NCBI RefSeq assembly: GCF_018596335.1 | Contig: NZ_JAHEPS010000015.1 | Span: 1 to 46,892, forward strand | Length of the DNA stretch: 46,892 nucleotides | Reading direction: 5' to 3' | Origin: Shewanella jiangmenensis | GTDB taxonomy: Bacteria > Pseudomonadota > Gammaproteobacteria > Enterobacterales > Shewanellaceae | Part shown: in pieces, positions 41,307-46,892 of the stretch | Position numbering within the stretch: the first letter of the stretch is position 1 | Layout of the letters: every line of letters starts with the position of its first letter | The notes under the pieces: model-generated | Database searches by the model: none | Seen by the model: the letters and a program-made list of their open reading frames with translations, nothing else | What the model was told of the DNA's origin: nothing | Program-made: the position numbers and the translations under genes

Positions 41307-42383
41307 ATGAAATCCACATCAGCACGGTTTGCTTTATCTGCGCTTTCTATTTTTGTTGTCAGCTGGCTTGCCGGCTGTGGCGACAAGGTGGCGACTGAGA
41401 CGACAGCAGCACCCGTGTCGCGGCCAGCCGTGATACTCACCTTACAGCCGCAGGGCGTGTCGCAGACCAGCTTTACCGGTGTGGTACGCAGTGCCGAGCG
41501 CGCCGAATTGGCTTTCAGGCAGTCTGGCAAACTTGAAACCATGACAGTGCAGGAAGGCGACAAGGTCAGCCGTGGACAGGTGCTGGCCACCTTGGATCCC
41601 AAAGAGCTGAAAACGGCGCTGAGCTCTGCCGAAGTTGAATTTAATCAGGCCAATGCTGACTACGAGCGCGGCAATAAGATTTTTAAGGCCTCGCAGGCGA
41701 TTTCACGCAGCGATTTAGAGCAATTGAAGGCCAAGCGTGATTTGGCGGCCAATAAGGTAACCAAGGCCAGACAGGATCTGGAAAACACCGCCATAACCGC
41801 GCCTTTTGCCGGGGTAGTTTCACAAAAGCTGCAAAATAACTTTGCGACCGTGCAGGCCAATCAGACCGTGTATGTGCTGCATAACCCCGATGATATGGAA
41901 GTACTGATTAACGTGCCGGGTAAATTGTTTTTAGAGCCGGTAAAAGGTCAAAAAGCGGTGGCTGAGATAGAAGGCTTACCGGGCAAGCGTTTTAACCTGA
42001 CCTATCGCTACTTTGCCTCGGATGCCGACCCTGTCTCCCAGACCTATCAGGTGGTGCTCGGGTTTGATGACCCAAGCGGAGTGGCGCTGCTGCCGGGGAT
42101 GTCGGCGCGGGTGTTTGCCGTGATGGATGAAACCGCGTCAGCCAGCACCATTTTGGTGCCTATTGATGCGGTGGTGCCATCCAACACCGGCACGCAATTT
42201 GTGTGGCTGGTGGGCAGCGACGATGCGGTAGCGCAGAAGCCGGTCAAAGTCGGCAATATTCTGGGCAACCAAATAGAAGTGCTTGAAGGACTGAGCGTTG
42301 GCGATCGCGTGGTGGTAGCTGGCGTGCAGGCGCTGACGGCGGGTATGAAAGTGCATCCTATGGCTGCAGAAGGAACTCGCTGA
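41307..42383 (+). CDS. RND efflux periplasmic adaptor lipoprotein
   Basis: The 358-residue membrane-fusion protein has a lipoprotein signal with WLAGC (C24). The layout is that of AcrA/MexA-type adaptors: a first lipoyl half with GKLETMTVQEGDKVSRGQVLATLD, a coiled-coil hairpin (about 105-150), a second lipoyl half with NTAITAPFAGVVSQKL, then a beta-barrel and a membrane-proximal domain ending GDRVVVAGVQALTAGMKV. It links the RND pump to an outer-membrane TolC-type channel, which is not encoded here. Its stop overlaps the pump start by one base (TGATG). Confidence 0.93.
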   Translation: MKSTSARFALSALSIFVVSWLAGCGDKVATETTAAPVSRPAVILTLQPQGVSQTSFTGVVRSAERAELAFRQSGKLETMTVQEGDKVSRGQVLATLDPKELKTALSSAEVEFNQANADYERGNKIFKASQAISRSDLEQLKAKRDLAANKVTKARQDLENTAITAPFAGVVSQKLQNNFATVQANQTVYVLHNPDDMEVLINVPGKLFLEPVKGQKAVAEIEGLPGKRFNLTYRYFASDADPVSQTYQVVLGFDDPSGVALLPGMSARVFAVMDETASASTILVPIDAVVPSNTGTQFVWLVGSDDAVAQKPVKVGNILGNQIEVLEGLSVGDRVVVAGVQALTAGMKVHPMAAEGTR

Positions 42384-45300
42384 TGGATATCGCCCGTTAT
42401 TCCATTCAAAAACGCACCAGCATGTGGGTGATTATATTCCTGCTGCTGATTGGCGGTTACATCAGTTATCAAAAGCTGGGTCGGTTTGAAGACCCTGAGT
42501 TTGTTATCCGTCAGGCGCTTATCATGACGCCATACCCGGGCGCCAGTGCCAGAGAAGTGGCTGACGAGGTGACTGATGTGATTGAGTCGGCAGTGCAATC
42601 ACTGCAGGAAGTCAAAGAGGTAAAGTCGGTCTCCAAGCAGGGGATGTCGGAAGTGACGGTCGAAATCGACCTGCGCTTTTCCAAGACCAAGGGCGAGCTG
42701 GATCAGGTATGGGATAAGCTAAGGCGCAAGATTGGCGATGCTCAGCGCCAGCTGCCCAGTGGCGCCGGGCCTGCGATAGTGAATGACGATTTTGCCGACG
42801 TATATGCGCTGTTTTATGCCGTCACCGGCAAGGGATACAGCGATAAGCAGCTGTTTGACTATGTGGATTTTTTGAGTAAAGAGCTGGCGCTGGTGGATGG
42901 GGTCGCCAAGACAGCCATACTCGGCAACCGCCAGGAAGAGATTTACCTTGAGTTTTCAGCGCCAAGGCTCGCCTCGCTTGGGGTTTCGGCTCAGCAAATT
43001 TTTGCGGTGCTGCAAAAGCAAAATCTGGTCACAGTGGCGGGTGACTTATCTGCGGGCAATATGCGCCTTGCGGTAATGCCGCAGGCGTCGGTCAGCAGCT
43101 TTGAAGCGCTCAAACAATTACCCCTGGGGCTTGGCAACAACGGCAGAACCTTGCTGCTCAGTGACGTAGCCAACGTGGTGCGCGCCTACAAAGAGCCCAT
43201 GGGGCTCATCATGAGTTACAACGGCGAGCGCGCCATTGGATTGGGGGTTTCCAATATCACCGGCGGCAACGTGGTGGAAATGGGCGATGCGGTCAAGGCG
43301 CGGCTTGCTGCGCTCGAAGGGCAGCGACCTGTCGGCATGGAGCTGAACGTGGTGTCGATGCAGTCCGATTCGGTGCGCTCATCGGTTGCAAGCTTTGTCG
43401 ATAATCTGATTGCGGCTGTGGTGATTGTGTTCGTGGTGCTGCTGCTGTTTATGGGCGTGCGCTCCGGGATCATCATCGGCTTTGTACTGCTGCTGACGGT
43501 GGCCGGTACGCTTATCATCATGCTGATGGATGACATTGCCATGCAGCGGATTTCCCTCGGCGCGCTGATTATTGCGCTGGGGATGCTGGTGGATAACGCG
43601 ATTGTGGTCACCGATGGTGTGCTGGTGAAGCTGCAGCAGGGAGAGGATCGCGATAAGGCCATCAGCGAGGTGGTTAATTCCACCGTGTGGCCACTGCTTG
43701 GCGGTACCCTGGTGGGCATTCTTGCCTTCAGCGCCATTGGTTTGTCTCCCAGTGATATGGGCGAATACGCCGGTTCGCTGTTTTGGGTGATCCTGTACTC
43801 CATGCTGCTCAGCTGGGTGTTTTCAATCACTATTACCCCCTTGTTATGCCATCAGTTTTTGCAAGTGAAGGCGCAGGGTTCTGTGCCTGATGAATCCCGC
43901 ACCCTCAAGTGGTATCGCGGGTTGCTGCTGTGGGTATTGTCCCATCGTATGCTGACCGGCGTGGGCCTGCTGGGCTTGCTGGCATTGTCTGTGGTGGGTA
44001 TGGGCGCGGTGCCACCGGGCTTTATGCCGGAGTCGCAGCGGCCGCAGTTTGTGGTGGATGTTTATCTGCCTCAGGGAACGGACATTAACTACACCCACAA
44101 GGTCGTGGCCGATATCTCGGCTGACATACGTAAAGAGCCGGTGGTGACCGGCATTACCTCGTTTACCGGCGGTGGCGGGCTGAGGTTTATGCTGAGTTAT
44201 GCGCCCGAGCCGCGCAATCCTGCCTATGGTCAGCTGCTGGTGGACGTGAGTGATTATCAGCAAATCACCGCCCTGGTTGAGAAACTGCAAAACGGTTTGT
44301 CGGCGCATTACCCCGATGCATCGATAAAAGTGTGGAAATTCATGCTTGGCCGTGGCGGCGGTAAAAAAATTGAGGCGGGATTCAGTGGCCCAGATCCTAA
44401 GGTGCTGCGACAGCTTGCCGAGCAGGCCAAGGTGGCCATGTTAAACGATGCCAATCTGATTGCGGTGCAGGATGACTGGCGGCAACAGGTGCCGGTATTG
44501 GTGCCTGTGTACAATCCGGCATTGACCCAGCAGATGGGCCTGACCAGCGTTGAGCTCAATCAGGCGCTGGCGCAGTTGTTAACCGGTACCACTATTGGCG
44601 CATATCGGGAAGGCGACTCACTCATTCCGCTGGTGGTGCGGGCACCGCAGGAAGAGCGTAATTATCAGCGAGCCATTGAAAGCCTGCAGGTATACAGCCC
44701 TGTCGCCGGACGCCAGATCCCCATCAGTGAACTGACCGATGATATTCGGGTTGAGTGGCAGGATGCCATGATCCGCCGTATCGACCGCCAGCCTACCATC
44801 ATGGTGCAGGCCGATCCGGCGCCGGGGATTTTGACCAACGATGCTTTTAACCAAATCCGCGGGGCGATTGAGTCGATTGAGTTGCCACCTGGCTACTCCC
44901 TTAACTGGTACGGTGAACACAAGGCCTCAAAGGATGCCAACGAGGGATTGGTGGGCTCGGCACCCTACGGTTTTGCCGCGATGATATTGGCGGTGGTGTT
45001 TATGTTTAACGCCATTCGCCAGCCACTGGTGATTTGGCTTACTGTGCCACTTGCCATCATCGGGGTTGTGGTGGGGCTGGTTGCCTTTAACACGCCGTTT
45101 GAGTTTATGGCTATCCTCGGGTTCCTGAGCCTTATCGGTATGATGGTGAAAAATGCCATTGTGCTGGTGGACCAGGCCGACAACGAAATTCGCGCCGGCT
45201 TACCCGCCCTTGAAGGACTTATCCAGGCGTCGGTCAGCCGGGCGCGGCCTGTAGTACTGGGGGCTTTAACCACGATTCTGGGGGTTGCCCCATTGGTGAT

Positions 45301-45415
45301 GGACCCCTTCTTCAAGAGCATGGCGGTGACCATTATGTTTGGTCTTTTGTTTGCCACCATACTGACGCTGGTGGTGATCCCACTGCTGTATGCCGCCATG
45401 TTCCGCATTCGTTGA
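42383..45415 (+). CDS. RND efflux pump inner-membrane permease
   Basis: The 1,010-residue AcrB-superfamily proton antiporter has twelve transmembrane segments and two large periplasmic loops. It begins MDIARYSIQKRTSMWVII and has FEDPEFVIRQALIMTPYPGAS as the first porter segment. The proton-relay helix reads ALGMLVDNAIVVTDG, with Asp at 404 and Asn at 405 where AcrB has Asp-Asp. The second half carries LGFLSLIGMMVKNAIVLVDQ (helix 10). It belongs to the shorter, non-AcrB branch of RND pumps common in Shewanella and Vibrio, usually exporting drugs, bile salts or detergents; the substrate is unknown. Its stop codon lies in a 10-bp tandem repeat. Confidence 0.93.
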   Translation: MDIARYSIQKRTSMWVIIFLLLIGGYISYQKLGRFEDPEFVIRQALIMTPYPGASAREVADEVTDVIESAVQSLQEVKEVKSVSKQGMSEVTVEIDLRFSKTKGELDQVWDKLRRKIGDAQRQLPSGAGPAIVNDDFADVYALFYAVTGKGYSDKQLFDYVDFLSKELALVDGVAKTAILGNRQEEIYLEFSAPRLASLGVSAQQIFAVLQKQNLVTVAGDLSAGNMRLAVMPQASVSSFEALKQLPLGLGNNGRTLLLSDVANVVRAYKEPMGLIMSYNGERAIGLGVSNITGGNVVEMGDAVKARLAALEGQRPVGMELNVVSMQSDSVRSSVASFVDNLIAAVVIVFVVLLLFMGVRSGIIIGFVLLLTVAGTLIIMLMDDIAMQRISLGALIIALGMLVDNAIVVTDGVLVKLQQGEDRDKAISEVVNSTVWPLLGGTLVGILAFSAIGLSPSDMGEYAGSLFWVILYSMLLSWVFSITITPLLCHQFLQVKAQGSVPDESRTLKWYRGLLLWVLSHRMLTGVGLLGLLALSVVGMGAVPPGFMPESQRPQFVVDVYLPQGTDINYTHKVVADISADIRKEPVVTGITSFTGGGGLRFMLSYAPEPRNPAYGQLLVDVSDYQQITALVEKLQNGLSAHYPDASIKVWKFMLGRGGGKKIEAGFSGPDPKVLRQLAEQAKVAMLNDANLIAVQDDWRQQVPVLVPVYNPALTQQMGLTSVELNQALAQLLTGTTIGAYREGDSLIPLVVRAPQEERNYQRAIESLQVYSPVAGRQIPISELTDDIRVEWQDAMIRRIDRQPTIMVQADPAPGILTNDAFNQIRGAIESIELPPGYSLNWYGEHKASKDANEGLVGSAPYGFAAMILAVVFMFNAIRQPLVIWLTVPLAIIGVVVGLVAFNTPFEFMAILGFLSLIGMMVKNAIVLVDQADNEIRAGLPALEGLIQASVSRARPVVLGALTTILGVAPLVMDPFFKSMAVTIMFGLLFATILTLVVIPLLYAAMFRIR

Positions 45416-45450
45416 TATTTGCTGATATTGGCTGATATTCGCTGATATTG
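45411..45450. repeat. 10-bp tandem repeat, four copies, over the RND gene stop codon
   Basis: GTTGATATTT, GCTGATATTG, GCTGATATTC and GCTGATATTG follow each other exactly at 45411, 45421, 45431 and 45441. The first copy includes the stop TGA (45413-45415) of the pump gene. Confidence 0.92.
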
Positions 45451-45466
45451 GCGGAATAACTGACTA

Positions 45467-45497
45467 AAGCGCCCCTTTGAACGAGGGGCGCTTTTTT
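45467..45497 (+). terminator. Rho-independent terminator of the RND operon
   Basis: AAGCGCCCCT (45467-45476) and AGGGGCGCTT (45484-45493) form a perfect ten-bp stem with a seven-nt loop, running into TTTTTT. It lies about 50 bp after the pump stop. Confidence 0.94.
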
Positions 45498-45694
45498 ATC
45501 AGTGGCACTGCATTTTAGAAGGCATAAGGTTGGCGATTTATCCCGGCTTTCAAAGGCTGGTTATGGCAGGTGGGATGGTTGCGTCTAACACTGAAACCGG
45601 CTTAGGTCTGGGGCAGTCATAACAGCCGCTCAGGCTCACAGACAAAGGGCGTACCGGCTATTAAAATCGACGGGTTTGTGAATGGGGAGGGCTT

Positions 45695-46105
45695 GTGAGC
45701 AACATCAGCAAACTTATTTTGGCAACCTGCGCCGGAGTGCTGCTTGGCGCTGCGCTGATGTGGGTTGCGGCGTCGCAGATTATTGGTATTCGCGGTGGAT
45801 TGGGGATGGCGGGCTTTGTCAGCGCATCCGAAAACTTCGCAGCCACCAGTGAGCCGGTGCGGCTGATCAGCTGTGTCCGATTGGCAAAGCAACTCGGCTA
45901 TCCGGTGGATCACTTTGCAGTAAACGCCAGGCTGAATTCGGCCCTTAAATCCTATGATAACGGCAGTCAGCGGGCGTTTTATTTGCTTTTATATTTAAAG
46001 GGTTATGGTATTGGCATCGCCGACAGCATGGCAGATAAACAAGCCGCCTATGCCGAGCTTCAATGCCAACATAGGTTGGACAATATGCTGTTCAAGCAGG
46101 AATGA
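45695..46105 (+). CDS. Unrecognised membrane-anchored small protein
   Basis: A GTG start with GGGGAGG four bases upstream gives 136 residues. One N-terminal transmembrane helix (about 7-29) is followed by a short periplasmic domain with VRLISCVRLAKQLGYPVDHF and a second cysteine in ELQCQHRLDN. I do not recognise the family. The ribosome site and cysteine pair make it a credible gene. It stands alone between the RND operon terminator and the HNH gene. Confidence 0.65.
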   Translation: MSNISKLILATCAGVLLGAALMWVAASQIIGIRGGLGMAGFVSASENFAATSEPVRLISCVRLAKQLGYPVDHFAVNARLNSALKSYDNGSQRAFYLLLYLKGYGIGIADSMADKQAAYAELQCQHRLDNMLFKQE

Positions 46106-46200
46106 TATTGGGCGCGTGGTGTTGCATTGGTGCGTCGGTGCGTCACAGAGCCGCAGCGGCTTGGGCTGACATAGCGTTTATCCACGCTCGACGATTTTCG

Positions 46201-46650
46201 TTAGGTTTGTGGGACTATTTTGTCGCGTTTACCTCTATTACAGTCATAACAGAGGATTTGCAGATTGTTTGGTTCAAGTGCCAATTCAGGGTATTTGGAG
46301 CGGGGAAGGATATGATCTACTTCCACTGCTACCCCGTGTATTTCCGGAGAACGCCCACATATGGCACACACCTTTGGTCTGCTCGTTAATATTTGATGTC
46401 GCAATGATCGCCAAGCTTGAGAAAGATAGAAATTATTCACAGGCTTAGGCTCACAGTCAGTAAGTTGCTCATGACTTTGATAAGAATGATGTCCAGTCTC
46501 AGGCGAAAAATAGCTGGCATTAATATCCGGCTCAAGTTCATTTTTCTTGAGCCATTTCCAAATGCCTTTTCTGGCGCGAATTTCAGATTTGTATGCTTTT
46601 GTGCGGTTAGATTGACCAATCCGATATCTGACTTCGATTAAACATTCCAT
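46201..46650 (-). CDS. HNH endonuclease-like protein
   Basis: The start at 46650 has GGGGAG eight bases upstream and gives 149 residues; eight more residues upstream would be possible from 46674. Residues 81-145 form an HNH domain: CAICG (C95, C98), VEVDHILPRSK (D112, H113), NNLQILCYDCNRGKRDK (N129, C134, C137, N138). The two CxxC pairs should hold a structural zinc. The N-terminal half (about 1-75) has a basic region RARKGIWKWLKKNE. Family members nick or cut DNA in phage, intron, restriction or defence settings; the role here is unknown. It is next to a possible transposase remnant on the same strand. Confidence 0.85.
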   Translation of the reverse strand: MECLIEVRYRIGQSNRTKAYKSEIRARKGIWKWLKKNELEPDINASYFSPETGHHSYQSHEQLTDCEPKPVNNFYLSQAWRSLRHQILTSRPKVCAICGRSPEIHGVAVEVDHILPRSKYPELALEPNNLQILCYDCNRGKRDKIVPQT

Positions 46651-46695
46651 GTAAAAACTCTCCCCATAAAACACCCGACTTTTTAGTAGTTAGTT

Positions 46696-46890
46696 TTAGC
46701 TAGGGTGAATTGCTTCGCTATGCGACTTTCCCCTGCACCATCTACCACCGCATTTGGCTTTCATCGCGCACATGGCATCCCACCGGCCGCTGATGCCACT
46801 GTATTGGCGACGAAATTCTTTCGCTGAGGTTATCCAGGCATCATCAGCGATGCCGAGTTCTTGCAAAAGCTTTGGTCTGGTAGAGGCAAT
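46696..46890 (-). CDS. C-terminal end of a probable RAYT/Y1-type transposase (partial)
   Basis: A minus-strand open frame enters from the right edge and ends at TAA (46698-46696) after 65 visible codons. It includes TRPKLLQELGIADDAWITSA, then GRWDAMCAMKAK and RWCRGKSHSEA. From memory, this resembles the tail of REP-associated tyrosine transposase-like proteins in Shewanella, which end with a similar LLQ-LGI-W pattern. The catalytic HUH motif would lie outside the window, so it cannot be confirmed. It may be a whole gene cut by the window edge or a remnant. Confidence 0.45.
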   Translation of the reverse strand: MASTRPKLLQELGIADDAWITSAKEFRRQYSGISGRWDAMCAMKAKCGGRWCRGKSHSEAIHPS

Positions 46891-46892
46891 AA

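Overview
The window looks like a chromosomal segment of a gammaproteobacterium in or very near the genus Shewanella. The main evidence is gene order: a LapA/BpfA-type giant adhesin lies beside hemY-hemX-hemD-hemC, followed by divergent cyaA, then cyaY, lptM, lysA, dapF, a DUF484 gene, xerC and a yigB-like HAD gene. I recognise this order from Shewanella and, without the adhesin, from enterobacteria. Genus level is an inference from synteny and protein resemblance; no database search was possible.

Left part (1-16,866): the 5' 4.4 kb of a giant adhesin gene on the minus strand runs off the left edge. It starts with a retention module carrying a TAAG LapG-type cleavage site, followed by long tandem repeats. 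Next come the haem operon hemCDXY (minus), class I adenylate cyclase cyaA (plus), frataxin cyaY (minus) and a tightly packed plus-strand operon lptM-lysA-dapF-DUF484-xerC-yigB. This part is housekeeping apart from the adhesin.

Centre (17,014-25,776): a HupE/UreJ metal permease and a short AlbA_2-domain protein are convergent. They are followed by a complete phosphoglycerate-transport-like (Pgt) regulatory and uptake set: pgtA (regulator), pgtB (sensor kinase) and pgtC (periplasmic binding protein) on the minus strand, with a divergent OPA-family phosphate-ester transporter and a porin on the plus strand. The periplasmic protein probably reports substrate to the kinase, the regulator drives the transporter, and the porin lets substrate across the outer membrane. 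The regulator resembles the NtrC family but lacks the GAFTGA loop and the Walker A lysine, so sigma-54 activation is unlikely.

Right part (26,141-46,892): accessory and stress genes. These are a DUF72 protein, the YtfE/RIC iron-sulfur repair protein, a small exported DUF3718-like protein, a DUF350-DUF1190-ATP-grasp (YgiC) operon, a small membrane protein, an M6 immune-inhibitor-A metalloprotease, a PQQ-repeat lipoprotein, a glycerate utilisation cluster (sdaR-like regulator, GntP permease, glycerate kinase), a two-gene RND efflux operon, an unknown membrane-anchored protein, an HNH endonuclease and the 3' end of a possible transposase. The glycerate cluster and the Pgt-like cluster both feed three-carbon acids into lower glycolysis.

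A recurrent feature is short perfect or near-perfect tandem duplications (7-22 bp units) in intergenic DNA, some including stop codons. No rRNA, tRNA or CRISPR array was recognised.
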